Shown: positions 32,537-44,114, counted from the stretch's first letter. The stretch: 64,000 nt of DNA from Galdieria sulphuraria (GCF_000341285.1 NW_005178447.1:141376-205375), one strand, 5' to 3'. Numbers and translations are program-made. The notes: generated from the letters alone by a model not told the origin.

Positions 32537-34397
32537 TTAGGTAAGGTTGCCATTGGCAGTTGTACATTCTTCCAAAGTCTTTTTCAACAGTTTCATAGTT
32601 TCCGGATTTCCTCTGCTTAAGACATACAACATATTCTCTTCATCTAAGGAATCAATCTTGTCGTTATTATTAACTGACACATTGGATGACTTTTTGTTGA
32701 CTTCTTCTTTTCCAGCATTAACTTCATGAAAATGGGCTACCTTACTAAGTAATCTAGCATAAGTATTTCCATTCAATTTCTGTTGAGCATAGCGTTCACA
32801 ATCTTCTCTTCTCTTCTTATTCCAATAAGAAGCAGGTAATATCTTTTTGGGATCACAACGATATGCATATCTTTGTGCTACATTGACTACCTCATCTAAT
32901 AAGCCTTCTGATAATAGAATAGGCTCATATCCCAAAGAACGAAATTTTCTATTAGAAACTTGCAATTCATTCTCTGCCGATTCTTGTCTTGGATTACTAA
33001 CATAAACAATATCTACTTGAGTCATACGAGATACCAATTTAGCCAAGTCTCGAACGCGATGACATTCTGCCACTTGATTGAATATTGCAACTCTTTCACC
33101 TTGATTGGGAGGATTGGCAACAGCCAAAGCAATACATTTAGCAGTATCTTGAATATGAATAAATGCCCTTGTTTGACCACCTGTTCCATATACCGTAAGT
33201 GGAGCTCCTAATGCAGCCTGCATCAAAAATCGATTAAGAACTGTTCCATAGTCACTATCATAATCGAAACGATTGATAAGACGCTCATCTCTTCTAGTTT
33301 GTGAAGTATTGGTGCCCCAAACAATGCCTTGATGAAGGTCAGTAATCCGAATAGCATCATTTTTCTGATAAAACTGAAATAGTAATGCGTCCAAACACTT
33401 CGTAGTATGATAAACAGAACCCTAAAATCAGATATTCTATTACTGAAAACTACCCATCGATCGATTGAATACTTACAGGATAGGAAGGATGCAAAATATT
33501 AGAAACTTGACCACCTGGCAAAACAACATCAATATAGCCTTCTGGAATTTCTTCTCCACTTGTCCCATAACCATAAACTCCCATTGTTCCCAAATGTACC
33601 AAATGAATATCTAAATTGGATTCCACAATAGCACAAAGTAGATTGTGAGTGGCATTCACATTATTATGGACAGTATAACGCTTTTGGGATGAACCTTTCA
33701 TAGAATATGGAGCTGCTCGTTGTTCAGCAAAGTGAATGATAGCATCTGGTTTCTCTTTCAACAACAGTTGTAACAGACGATCATATTCATTTGCTATATC
33801 CAAACGTTCAAATCGAAGTTCACGACCAGATACTTGTTTCCAAGTCTCTATTCTTTCAGTAATAGGATAAATGGGAGTAAGGGAACCAGCTTCCAACTCG
33901 TTATCGATATTCCGACGAGATAGATTGTCCACAATCAACACTTCGTGTCCTACCTCTGAAAGAAAAAGAGAAGTAGGCCAACCACAAAACCCATCACCAC
34001 CACAGATGATTATTTTCTTTGGAGTTCCATACATCATAAAGTTATGTTCTCCGTTCATGGCGCCATTGACGAGGTGGATTCCATCATCATGATGAGTGGG
34101 GTTGGAACCTACACCAGTTCTCTGTGAAATATCGTTATGTTCCCCAAAATAGTTGTTATATTCTACACCGCTGTGCTCTGATTGTTGTGCCATTATAAAA
34201 GATAAATAAAACGCAAGTCTGCCTGTTCTCCTCCACTGACCGTGAACAGCTTTGTTCTGAACAACTCGTTGACGAGAGCAGCTACTACAGCGAATACCTT
34301 TAAGCCGAACAGCAAACTGCAGTTCCTTGGTATAAAATCTTTCAACATTGCCAATGGTAGGGTAGGCATTAGTCACAAAACACGAATAGTTATTCAT
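32537..34397 (-). CDS. SQD1: UDP-sulfoquinovose synthase
   Basis: Makes UDP-sulfoquinovose from UDP-glucose and sulfite, the first committed step of plastid sulfolipid (SQDG) synthesis. Exons 34397-33477 and 33421-32537 give 601 aa, about 120 longer than plant SQD1. The NAD-binding motif GGDGFCGWPTSLFL is at residues 133-146; the catalytic Thr is in LGTMGVYG and the Tyr-x-x-x-Lys pair is in SVYHTTKCLD, formed at the exon 2 start. Substrate motifs GIVWGTNT, RFDYDSDYGTVLNRF and QTRAFIHIQDTAKCI follow. The basic 120-residue N-terminus is compatible with a plastid presequence. A Ser/Asn-rich extension of about 60 residues at the C-terminus is unusual. It is divergently paired with SQD2. Confidence 0.95.
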
Positions 34398-34547
34398 ACC
34401 TGACGAGAGAGTAATGTGAAATCGAAGAATAAGGCCGTTTTATGGGATAAATTGATTCATAAAAAGATTCTTTTTCTTCTTCCACACACAGTTAGGTGAA
34501 AGAAGTGAGTATTAGCAACTGTATTGAAATAGGCTATTCACAATAAT
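34398..34547. promoter_or_regulatory. Bidirectional promoter between SQD1 and SQD2
   Basis: 150 bases separate the divergent start codons of the two enzymes of sulfolipid synthesis. It contains a CTTTTTCTTCTTCC pyrimidine tract on the + strand near 34470-34483. Co-regulation by a shared promoter is inferred from the arrangement; no known factor site was recognised. Confidence 0.55.
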
Positions 34548-35906
34548 ATGCAACAACTACAAGAATGTCACAAAATTACAAAAGCTTCAAGTGGACAAGC
34601 CGTTGCACTTTCTTGCTATGGTCCTGAAGACCTGAATCTGTGCAAAACTTTGCCCAGAAAAGTAGTAATGATAATTGAGCCAACACCTTTTACTCACATT
34701 TCAGGATACTCCAACCGTTTTCGAGAAACTTTGAAATATCTAAAACAAGCAGGAGATGAAGTGCTTATTATTGTCCCCGACAACTCTTTCGATGCACCTC
34801 AAGAAATTTATGGATTTCCTATCATCTCTATTCGAGGCTTTCGTTTCTTTTTGTATCCCAAAATAACTTTATCTTTTGGTTTGTTTGGAGGAATATTTTC
34901 AGCGCTTCGACGCTTTAGACCAGACATTGTGCACGTTTCCACTCCGGGGTTTATTTCCTTTGCAGTATTGTTTTATGTTTGGTTACTCCGAATTCCGCTG
35001 CTTTTTTCTTATCATACACACCTTCCAGTTTATGCACGTACTTATGGTTTGGGACTTTTAGAACGATTCTCTTGGAGACTGATTTCCTTTGTACATAACA
35101 AGGCCGACCTATCTATTACAGTATCTCCTCAACTTTGTCAAGAACTGGCTGACCACGGAATAAAGCATATTGACTGTTGGAGAAAGGCAGTTGATACCGA
35201 AACTTTTCATCCGCACTTTCGAAATGAAGCTATGAGACTTCGTTTAACGGATGACCATCCAGACTGTGTATTACTGATTTATGTGGTTGGTATATTTCTG
35301 GATAATTCTATCAGTTTCTCATTGTGTTTTTCTATTTAGGGAAGATTGGGTGCTGAAAAGAATTTAACTTGTCTCAGAACTGTGATAGAAACTATTCCTA
35401 ATGTTCGTTTAGCGCTGATTGGAGATGGACCTTTTGCAAAGTATTTGAGAAAATATTTTGCTGGTACGCGTACGCATTTTACTGGACAACTCAGAGGAAA
35501 GGAGCTATCGGAAGCTTTTGCTTGTGGTGATGTATTTGTGATGCCTTCAGAGTCGGAAACGATGGGATTTGTAGTCATGGAAGCAATGGCAAGTGGAGTT
35601 CCAGTTGTAGGTGCAGCAGCCGGAGGTATTCCTCATCTCATTCAACATCAAGTGACAGGTTATTTATATAATCCTGGTAATATAGACCAATTGATTGGTT
35701 TAGTGAAACAGTTGGTGGATAATCCTTGGTTACGAAAGGACATGTCGATTCAAGCCAGAAAAGAGACTGAGAGATGGGATTGGTATTCTGCTACAGCCGT
35801 TTTAAGAAATGTACAATATGCTCAAGCCATTGAAAACTTTCAACAAAGCAAAAGAAGAAGAATATGGAATAAGATACAAAAGATATTATTTTGGTGGAGA
35901 AGATAG
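34548..35906 (+). CDS. SQD2: Sulfoquinovosyl transferase (SQD2/SqdX)
   Basis: GT4-family glycosyltransferase that moves sulfoquinovose from UDP onto diacylglycerol, forming SQDG in the plastid envelope. Exons 34548-35285 and 35340-35906 give 434 aa. Diagnostic motifs: MIIEPTPFTHISGYSNRF, FRPDIVHVSTPGF, LLFSYHTHLPVY, VDTETFHPHFR, YVGRLGAEKNL (restored across the intron) and the E-x7-E region SESETMGFVVMEAMASGVPVV. The N-terminal leader is about 35 residues and only weakly transit-like, so targeting is uncertain. The enzyme works directly downstream of SQD1, its head-to-head neighbour. The tail is strongly basic. Confidence 0.93.
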
Positions 35907-36063
35907 TTGAGAGTATACTTGAAAATATTTTGGATGGATAAGTTTAATAGTTACAAGGATGATAAGGCCAAGTTGAATACTTTTATTTCGGTATTAGGGA
36001 GAGAATTGGTATGATTGGTATTGTTTCTTATGAGGTTGGACTGGCTTTTGTGAGATGATATAT

Positions 36064-37521
36064 TCATAGCGTTGTTCTTGTGGGTATTACTGAATGCAGC
36101 CTAATCCAACCTATTTTTTGAAAAATAAGATACATAAGTATTCCCAATGCAATCATAACTAAAGTGGTCACTGCAGCAGCCCAATTACTTAACAATATCA
36201 TTCCACAACAACAAAATAACCCACTTGCAACTAATAACCAGACAACCCCATTTCCACCTGCAACTCGAAAAGGTCTTAAAAGATGTCCTTGTGAATATCG
36301 AAGACCTATAAAAGCACACAATTCCAATGCCAACTTGAGACTATACAAAACCGAATCAACTTGCAAAAGGCTTTCAAAACTGAAAATACTACAAAATGCG
36401 GTACCCAATGAAACCAAAAGAATACAAAATATCGGAGTTGCATATATGGAATGTAAATAACCAAGTCGTTTGGGTAACAAACCACATATAATCATTCCAT
36501 ATAAAGCACGTGATGATGTAGCTAATAAAGAATTGAGCATACCAACAGCACTAACCATTCCTCCTAACGCAATCCAATAGCCTAACCAACGTCCACTAAC
36601 TACTTGGTTACAAGCACGAGGCCAAAATGCATCCGTCCACAACTCCCAATTCTGATTATATGTTACTGTGGATAATATTGGAAGGAGAAAAGATATGATT
36701 CCCATTGCACATGACAATAAAATAGCTTTTGGATAAGTTTGAGAAGCATTTCGAACTTCTCCTGCACAAGTGCCTGCACTATCATAGCCACATAGATTCC
36801 ATAATAAAGATGCAAAATATAAACGCCAATGAGATAGTTTCCAACCTCGAAAACTTAACCAAACTTGAGGAGAAGCTCTTGGAAGACCCATCAAAGCCAA
36901 CAACAAAAAGGGAAAACATACAAAAATAGTAAACAGAATAGAAGCCCATCCCACCATATGCAGTCCAATCACATTCAGTACAGTACAAAAAGACAATATA
37001 AGTATTCCTCCCAAAGTTGTCCACCAACGAGATATGCTACTAGTTCCTATCAATACTGATAAATAATCGCTAAAGAGTCGGGGTAATAACGCATTATCCA
37101 CCAAAGAGTCCACAAACGTCCACCAACCAACTTGAAAAGAAAAAAAACTTCCAAAAGCTTCATAAACCCATAAAACAAATCCACCATCTTTAGGAAACAT
37201 GGTGGACAGTTCTGCTGTCATCAAGGCTTGAGGAACAGACCATAGCCAAGGAACAATCAAGATACCCACTATTGCAGGTAGCGGACCTGCTGCACCAACC
37301 AATGGCTCCAATCCATAACCACCTCCAGCAGTTAATAAATAAATTAGACTGGATAGTTGCCATACTCCAACACTTCGCTTAGGAAACGATTCACCAAGCT
37401 CCCAATCTTCTGATTGTTCTGTCAAGAACTGTAAGCCTTCAAAACTGGAGGCTTTTTCCTCAGTTTGTTCTTGTACAGAGTGATTATTGGATATCGTAGT
37501 AAGTTCTACATTTTCCTCCAT
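36064..37521 (-). CDS. PUT-type polyamine/amino-acid permease (APC superfamily)
   Basis: Intronless gene of 485 aa with about twelve transmembrane helices. The first helix carries TAGGGYGLEPLVGAAGPL and the next WSVPQALMTAELSTMFPKDGGFVLWV, the signature of plant polyamine uptake transporters (PUT/LAT family); the loop WWTFVDSLVDNALLPRLFSDYL also fits. It likely imports polyamines or cationic amino acids by proton symport across the plasma or an internal membrane. The chosen ATG removes a 12-residue upstream stretch that has another possible start. The N-terminal 50 residues are acidic and cytosolic. It is convergent with SQD2, with 157 bases between stops. Confidence 0.88.
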   Translation of the reverse strand: MEENVELTTISNNHSVQEQTEEKASSFEGLQFLTEQSEDWELGESFPKRSVGVWQLSSLIYLLTAGGGYGLEPLVGAAGPLPAIVGILIVPWLWSVPQALMTAELSTMFPKDGGFVLWVYEAFGSFFSFQVGWWTFVDSLVDNALLPRLFSDYLSVLIGTSSISRWWTTLGGILILSFCTVLNVIGLHMVGWASILFTIFVCFPFLLLALMGLPRASPQVWLSFRGWKLSHWRLYFASLLWNLCGYDSAGTCAGEVRNASQTYPKAILLSCAMGIISFLLPILSTVTYNQNWELWTDAFWPRACNQVVSGRWLGYWIALGGMVSAVGMLNSLLATSSRALYGMIICGLLPKRLGYLHSIYATPIFCILLVSLGTAFCSIFSFESLLQVDSVLYSLKLALELCAFIGLRYSQGHLLRPFRVAGGNGVVWLLVASGLFCCCGMILLSNWAAAVTTLVMIALGILMYLIFQKIGWIRLHSVIPTRTTL

Positions 37522-37723
37522 CAAAGTTTCAACTAACACACAATATGTGATCCACAAACTGAAAGACTTATATCATTCTATTCTCTCCCCAAATCATAAT
37601 GAATTATACGCGTTGTTGGAGTTGGACTTTGAAATTGGTTGTAGTTATTCTCCATTTTGTAGTATATAGAACATCTATTAACAAGAATTAGTAGAAAACC
37701 TTGTTTCTATACCCTTAAAAATT

Positions 37724-38405
<682 letters not shown>

Positions 38406-38485
38406 AACGATCTTTGCAACTTTAGTCCATTTCCATTCAACGTTATTGGGTGATTTGTGTGCATCGACGTCGTGCCTTTTAGAAT

Positions 38486-39169
38486 ATGGTTCGACATAAT
38501 AATGTAGTTCCCAACGGTCACTTTCACAAAGACTGGCAAAGAAGAGTAAAAACATGGTTCAATCAACCTATGAGAAAGAAGAGAAGAAGATTAGCACGTC
38601 AGAAAAAGGTCTGAATGTTTTTTTCTCATAGAGTGGATCTTTGGCTTACATTTGTCTTATAGGCAGCACGTTTAGCTCCTCGTCCAGCTAAAGGTCCCTT
38701 GAGACCCATTGTGCATTGTCCCACTGTGAAATATAATATGAACGTAAGACTTGGAAGAGGTTTTACTTTGGAAGAGTTGAAAGAGGCCAAGATCAATCCA
38801 CAATTTGCTAGAACGATTGGTATTAGTGTTGACCGTAGAAGAAAGAATCGTTCAGTAGAGTCTCTTCAGACCAACGTTCAACGCTTGAAAGAATACTTGT
38901 CGAGACTAATCTTATTCCCCAGAAGACACGGCAAGCCAAAGAGTGGTGACAGTGATCCTTCAGAACTTGCCATGGCAAAACAAGTCTTTGGAGATGTATT
39001 GCCTATTCAATCCACTACTTCGACAAGTGTAGAAACTCGGACAGTAACAGAAGAAGAACGCTCAAAGAGTGCCTATCAGACTTTGAGAGTTGCCAGAAAA
39101 CAAGCCAAAAATATTGGAAAACAGAAGAAGAAAGAAAAAGAACAAGCAGAAGAAACTTCAAAAGAATAA
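38486..39169 (+). CDS. RPL13: 60S ribosomal protein eL13
   Basis: Structural protein of the large cytosolic ribosomal subunit. Exons 38486-38608 and 38663-39169 give 209 aa. The N-terminus [20 protein letters not shown] and the core [20 protein letters not shown] are family signatures. The C-terminal tail is Lys/Glu-rich. The gene starts 80 bases after the UBC13 stop and ends 81 bases before NOP4. Confidence 0.95.
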
Positions 39170-39250
39170 ACTGAATATTTGTTGTTTTATCAACAGTTGG
39201 AAAACTCTTGTACAAACGGAAAAATATTTTACGTCTTGGCATTGGAGACG

Positions 39251-41341
39251 ATGAAGGAGAAGAAGAGGAAAATAGCTCAAGTTGTCCACTTGAACGAAAC
39301 GTATGCAGACTTGATAGATAAACATTGTTTATTTATAAATAACCTCGACTATTTAACGAAAGAAGAAGAAGTGACGTTATATTTTCAAAGTTTTGGTCCC
39401 GTCAAGCGTTGTTTGGTTATCCAAGACGCTGTTACTGGCCACTGTCGAGGCTATGGCTTTGTCAAGTTTCAACGAGCCGAAGATGCAGCCAAAGTATTGG
39501 AATGTGGACAAAGACTAGTTTTTTGTGGCCAACGTATTTTAGTTGACTATGCTTTAAGAAGAACCAAAACGGACAAATCGGATCAGCAAGAAGAGGACAC
39601 TCCGTGGGTTGCACCCAAGTCCTCCAAACTCTTGGGTTTGGGTAAAGGAACCAGTGCAAAACAATTGTTGGATTCTAAAGTATCAAGAAATTCTCAAGAC
39701 ATAGCGAAAAGAACTATTCTCATCAAACCTGTTTTACAAGTGCCTTGGTTGCAGCAATTCAAAGAACTATTGTATCCTTTAAAAGGCTTTCTCATTTGTA
39801 TTGGACCCATAAGAGGAATTCTACACTGCATATTTTCTACTCGGGAGGCAGCAAAGGAACATATTTCTTATCTACAACAATCTTGTAAAAAGTGGCAAAG
39901 CAATTTGGATGTTACCTTTGCACATGTTCCTATCACCAAACGCTGTACGGTTGTTGTTCGAAATTTACCTTTTGCCACGAGTGAAGAAGAGTTGATGAAT
40001 ACATTTTCCAAGTCGGGTCCTGTAAAACTTGTGAGACTTCCAAAGAATATCAAATATCCTAATGTATGTCTTGGTTATGGCTTTGTTGAATATTTTCTTC
40101 CTAAAGATGCAGAAAGTGCCATTAGAAACTTGAATGGAATAGAATTGAACGGTCGTATGATAGCAGTTGATTATGCGTTATCCAAAGACAAATATTTACA
40201 AGAGAAACAAAGCATTGATATGACAGAAACTTGTCAAGAAAAGTATAAAGATAATCATGTCACAGACAAATCCTCATCAGTTCATATTGATAGCAAAGAT
40301 AATCCTGACAAGAGAACCATCTTGATACGCAATTTACCTTTAGGTGTTCATGAGTCACAAATTGAGTCTTGTTTTGAAGCATTTGGTAAAATTGAGAAAT
40401 GTTGGATAGACAAAGAGAAGAATACTGGACAGAACAACGGATTGGCATATGTGCGTTTCATAAGACAACATTCGGTTGTGAATTGTCTTAGGAAAGCCAA
40501 TGAATTATCAGAAGAGTGGGAGGATCCTATTTTGCAAAAGAAACTAAGGAATTCTAGTCTTGCCAAGGAAGTGAGTGCTGGAGGTATTCGACTCGATGGA
40601 AGAAGATTGATTGTGTGCCATGCACTCAAAGTGAATTCTCAAGAAAACAAAGAAAATGAACAGAGAAAGAAAGATGCAGAAACAAGAAATCTTCATCTTC
40701 TTAAGGAGGGCTTTATAGACCCAAAAAGCAAACTTGCCAAAATGTATTCTGAGACAGAGTTACAAAAGCGTTTGGCTCTTTATGAATGGAAAAAACAAAA
40801 GGTTGAACGTAATCCAAATATAATTGTTTCTTCGACTCGTCTTTGTATTCATCAGTTGCCACGTTCTATGACTGAGAAGGAACTAAGAAAGTTGATACAA
40901 ATTGTTGCAAAAGAAGAAATGGCGAATATGAATATGAGTTTGTCATCCCAAAAAAAGATAGTAAAAAATGCATTTATTCTTCGTGATTCGAAGAGAAAAC
41001 TGAAAGATGGAAGTTTTCGTTCAACCTGTCGAGGTTTTGTGCAGTTTTTAGATCCTTTAGTTGCTGAGAAATGTTTACAACGACTGAATAGAGATTCAGA
41101 TATACTCGAAACCTTTCATGAGGAATGGAAAGGACGTCGTCTGATTGTGGAGTTTGCATTGCAAGACAAACGGAAATTATTAGCTTTGGAAAAAAAGAAA
41201 CAAGACTTGCAAATGAAGAATGATGATAGAACTAATAATGTACGTCAGTTGAACGATTCCAAACAAAAGTCCACAGCACAAACGACTCATTCCAAGCAAA
41301 AGTCACTTTATAGAAGAAAGAAAAGAAAATTGACTAAATGA
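39251..41341 (+). CDS. NOP4: NOP4/RBM28-like ribosome-biogenesis RNA-binding protein
   Basis: Nucleolar protein needed for 60S subunit maturation. Intronless, 696 aa. Four RRM domains can be read: residues about 28-105 (LFINNLDYL ... GYGFVKF), a weaker one at about 155-225, about 235-310 (VVVRNLPFATSEEEL ... GYGFVEYF), about 355-430 (ILIRNLPLGVHESQIE) and a C-terminal one (RLCIHQLPRSMTEKEL ... GFVQFL). The stretch LLKEGFIDPKSKLAKMYSETELQKR before the last RRM is characteristic of NOP4/RBM28. The tail is strongly basic (RRKKRKLTK), as in nucleolar proteins. The start is the first ATG preceding the basic leader. Confidence 0.88.
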   Translation: MKEKKRKIAQVVHLNETYADLIDKHCLFINNLDYLTKEEEVTLYFQSFGPVKRCLVIQDAVTGHCRGYGFVKFQRAEDAAKVLECGQRLVFCGQRILVDYALRRTKTDKSDQQEEDTPWVAPKSSKLLGLGKGTSAKQLLDSKVSRNSQDIAKRTILIKPVLQVPWLQQFKELLYPLKGFLICIGPIRGILHCIFSTREAAKEHISYLQQSCKKWQSNLDVTFAHVPITKRCTVVVRNLPFATSEEELMNTFSKSGPVKLVRLPKNIKYPNVCLGYGFVEYFLPKDAESAIRNLNGIELNGRMIAVDYALSKDKYLQEKQSIDMTETCQEKYKDNHVTDKSSSVHIDSKDNPDKRTILIRNLPLGVHESQIESCFEAFGKIEKCWIDKEKNTGQNNGLAYVRFIRQHSVVNCLRKANELSEEWEDPILQKKLRNSSLAKEVSAGGIRLDGRRLIVCHALKVNSQENKENEQRKKDAETRNLHLLKEGFIDPKSKLAKMYSETELQKRLALYEWKKQKVERNPNIIVSSTRLCIHQLPRSMTEKELRKLIQIVAKEEMANMNMSLSSQKKIVKNAFILRDSKRKLKDGSFRSTCRGFVQFLDPLVAEKCLQRLNRDSDILETFHEEWKGRRLIVEFALQDKRKLLALEKKKQDLQMKNDDRTNNVRQLNDSKQKSTAQTTHSKQKSLYRRKKRKLTK

Positions 41342-41353
41342 TAGTCTAAAAGT

Positions 41354-42152
41354 TTAAGATTTCTTATCTAATACCACACACCAGTTGCTCTGTTCATAAT
41401 AAGAATGTTGAATATGAAAACAATTACTTTGCAGACATTCTTCTTCCAACTCTCCTTGACGATATAAATGATAATATCTTTCCAGAGTAAAAGTGGAAGG
41501 TTGTTTCAGATTCTTCTCCAGTTGAGTTGCTTTCTTTTCGTGGTCGATGACAACCCAAGGAATCAGAGCTTCTTGTTTGTTTTCATCTAAAAATCTCATC
41601 TTTTCTCTAGCTTTTGTATTCTTTACCTCATCTTTTCCATCATTTTCGTTAGCTGCCCAAACATATAAGAGACAACTTCCACCTGGTCTTAAGACCCTTC
41701 CCAGTTCTTGTATGGCTAATATTCGTCTTTCTCGAGTACACAAGTGATGTAAAACTGCTATACACAAAACGATATCAAACTTTTCCGATTGAAAAGGCAA
41801 TTCGAGAATATCCGCTACAGCCGTTTCCAACTGACGTTGTTTACAAGTTTTCACAAGAGGAACGCACCTATATCACTCACTTGAATGAGATAATAACTAT
41901 CCAAAAGTGTACAAACCTATCGATTCCAATACAGAAAAGATTCCTATATGAGATAAGATTCTTTCCGTTTCCACAACCAACATCCAAAACAGTATCGAGA
42001 GGACTTGTCTGTTTCAGAAACAACTCTACACCAGGCCATATTCTATATCTCGTTTTCGTGAAGTGTTCTGCTATTCTATCATATACATTATGAACATTAT
42101 TCTTTTCAAACTCTACAAACCATTTTGACCCAAGTGAAGTTATTCCTTTCAT
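41354..42152 (-). CDS. tRNA (uridine-34) carboxymethyl methyltransferase, TRM9 type
   Basis: SAM-dependent methyltransferase that completes mcm5U at the tRNA wobble position, with TRM112 as partner. Exons 42152-41917 and 41867-41354 give 249 aa. The SAM motif is VLDVGCGNGKNL, followed across the intron by GIDRCVPLV, ADILELPF and IAVLHHLCTRERRILAIQELGRVLRPGG, all diagnostic of TRM9 and the ALKBH8 methyltransferase domain, ending in YVWAANE. No ALKBH dioxygenase domain is attached. The first codon lies 18 bases from the divergent start of the next gene, so promoter elements must overlap coding sequence. Confidence 0.9.
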
Positions 42153-42170
42153 TTCTAGTCAAACAACCAT

Positions 42171-44114
42171 ATGTTGCGTCATATTGGCCAATATTGTATG
42201 TACAAGACTTTTAGAACGGCTCGTCAGCTTCATGTTACTCATAAGTGGCAGCGTTTGTTTTGCTTGAAACATTGGTTTCGAATAGGTATAGGATTTGGAA
42301 CCACTATATGTATATATCAATATTATAAGAGAAAGTCTTTTGCACTTTGTAAAAGTCAGGATCCACAACCACAGTCTCACTCGTGTGTTACGAGAAGGAA
42401 AAAGTGTTTTGAGGAAGATATATTATCTTTCCTTTGTGAAGTTTCTTTTCTTAAACATAATAGAGAATTGCATACTCTTGACAAGATCAACGTTCTTTGT
42501 TTGCTTGGTCCTTCAGCAACAAAAGAAGATATACTTCCTTATCTGTTAGATTCCAATAGGATACTTTGTATGGAAACAATACAAGAAGGAACTGAACGAG
42601 TTATAGGTGAGAAGACTTGTATTCTGTTCATATCCATCGACGAGTTTTCTGAATCGTTGAAGAGACGACAACTTGCACAGATAAAATATTTGTTGAGAGG
42701 TTTAGCTACTTGGAACTGTGCAGCTATGGATGCTATAATAACAAGGAAACGTTTTCTTTTGTTTCATCGTCTTCTTTTCTATTTTGGTAATCGTTTATCT
42801 GAGACAGCTCATGCTGTGCTTATTTATTCACCATGGGATACAACAAACATCGTCCTACAAAGAACTATACAAGTAGCCATGAAAGAAGGTATCCCATTGC
42901 TGATACTTTCCGACTGTTATCGAAATTCGTTTGAGTCAAGAATAGAAGAATTGTGCTTTGAAATGAAGCGTTGTCTGATACAACGTCTCGTATTCGAACA
43001 TCCTGTCATAAGATATTTGCATCCTTTCATATATGGTCAAAACTGGATAATTTTTCTATTTCAACTCGTCATTATGGGAGTTTATTATTGGTGGAAAGCT
43101 CATTCGATGGGCTATAAGGATGGATTTGAAGATGGAGGTTACGAGTGGAATTATCGGTTGATTGGTATGGACTTGGATTCTATTCCCTATCGAGATGATG
43201 AATTGTGGGAGTTTTGTTATGGCTCAAGTTCTGTTTTCAACTGGTATGTTGGTGAATCAGAAAGAATGAGTTGCTTATTGCAATCCTTGAATAAGTTTCC
43301 TTTTCTTGGTTTGAATGAAATTTTCTTGTACAAAAAATACATTCGTTTATTGTTCGTCGATGGTTGTTCTTATTTAATTGCTAGGCTATTTGACAGTTGT
43401 TATGACCAGAATAATGATGAGATAAGACAACATCACCACTCTATGGAAAATGACTTCATTCTAGAGAAACCACACAATCGAATCTATGTTCTAGATGGAA
43501 ACATTTCTATTTGGACCTTGCCATGGAGCCATGTTATTGAAAAGGTTTCTATACGAAACTTTCTTCATCACGCAACTGTAGATTGGGGAAGCTTCGATTC
43601 GTTTGGAAATAAGCCATTCCTGTGGCAGTTTTTTATGAATGGGTTGCTTACTATTTGTCAGCCAAGTATTCTCGCATCTAGATGGAATAATAGTATGTAT
43701 CGGGATATATTGATTTCGTCTTATTATTATCATCAAAATGTATGTCGCTTTCTAAATGGAATAGATGGAATCATACTTCCTATTGGTTTCTCAAAGGGTG
43801 AAAGTTTTATGAAATTTGGAAAAGATTTGATAGAGGAATGCTTAAAGCAACAAATACCTGTATTCTTTGTGGATTGTTTCGGTAAGGAACATTCTTCCGA
43901 AATATCCAATAGATTAGGAAAAGCGATAAGAAGAACAATGATCCAAAGAGCCTTGAAGATACAACAACAAAGATACATTTCTGCTCGTACACATTTCTTC
44001 TTATGGCTATATACTTGGAGATATGATAGGGCCTATCTTCAAGGTTATCGACAAGCTTGGATGCTTCGGATGTCATCACATGAACCATGTGACAATCCGA
44101 TAAAAGAATATTGA
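42171..44114 (+). CDS. Uncharacterised 647-aa membrane protein with internal repeat
   Basis: Intronless gene; I do not recognise the family. Two hydrophobic segments are seen, about residues 37-51 (RIGIGFGTTICIYQYY) and 290-308 (WIIFLFQLVIMGVYYWW). The protein has two similar halves: LLILSDCYRNSFESRIEEL with ...RCLIQRL after it in the first, and IPVFFVDCFGKEHSSEI with ...RRTMIQRALK in the second, each preceded by a hydrophobic strand and a helix rich in charged residues. This suggests a duplicated alpha/beta fold facing the same compartment. GYKDGFEDGGYEW follows the second membrane segment, and a related GYRQAW element occurs at the end. No catalytic motif is evident. The very short gap to the TRM9 gene suggests shared expression. 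Confidence 0.7.
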   Translation: MLRHIGQYCMYKTFRTARQLHVTHKWQRLFCLKHWFRIGIGFGTTICIYQYYKRKSFALCKSQDPQPQSHSCVTRRKKCFEEDILSFLCEVSFLKHNRELHTLDKINVLCLLGPSATKEDILPYLLDSNRILCMETIQEGTERVIGEKTCILFISIDEFSESLKRRQLAQIKYLLRGLATWNCAAMDAIITRKRFLLFHRLLFYFGNRLSETAHAVLIYSPWDTTNIVLQRTIQVAMKEGIPLLILSDCYRNSFESRIEELCFEMKRCLIQRLVFEHPVIRYLHPFIYGQNWIIFLFQLVIMGVYYWWKAHSMGYKDGFEDGGYEWNYRLIGMDLDSIPYRDDELWEFCYGSSSVFNWYVGESERMSCLLQSLNKFPFLGLNEIFLYKKYIRLLFVDGCSYLIARLFDSCYDQNNDEIRQHHHSMENDFILEKPHNRIYVLDGNISIWTLPWSHVIEKVSIRNFLHHATVDWGSFDSFGNKPFLWQFFMNGLLTICQPSILASRWNNSMYRDILISSYYYHQNVCRFLNGIDGIILPIGFSKGESFMKFGKDLIEECLKQQIPVFFVDCFGKEHSSEISNRLGKAIRRTMIQRALKIQQQRYISARTHFFLWLYTWRYDRAYLQGYRQAWMLRMSSHEPCDNPIKEY

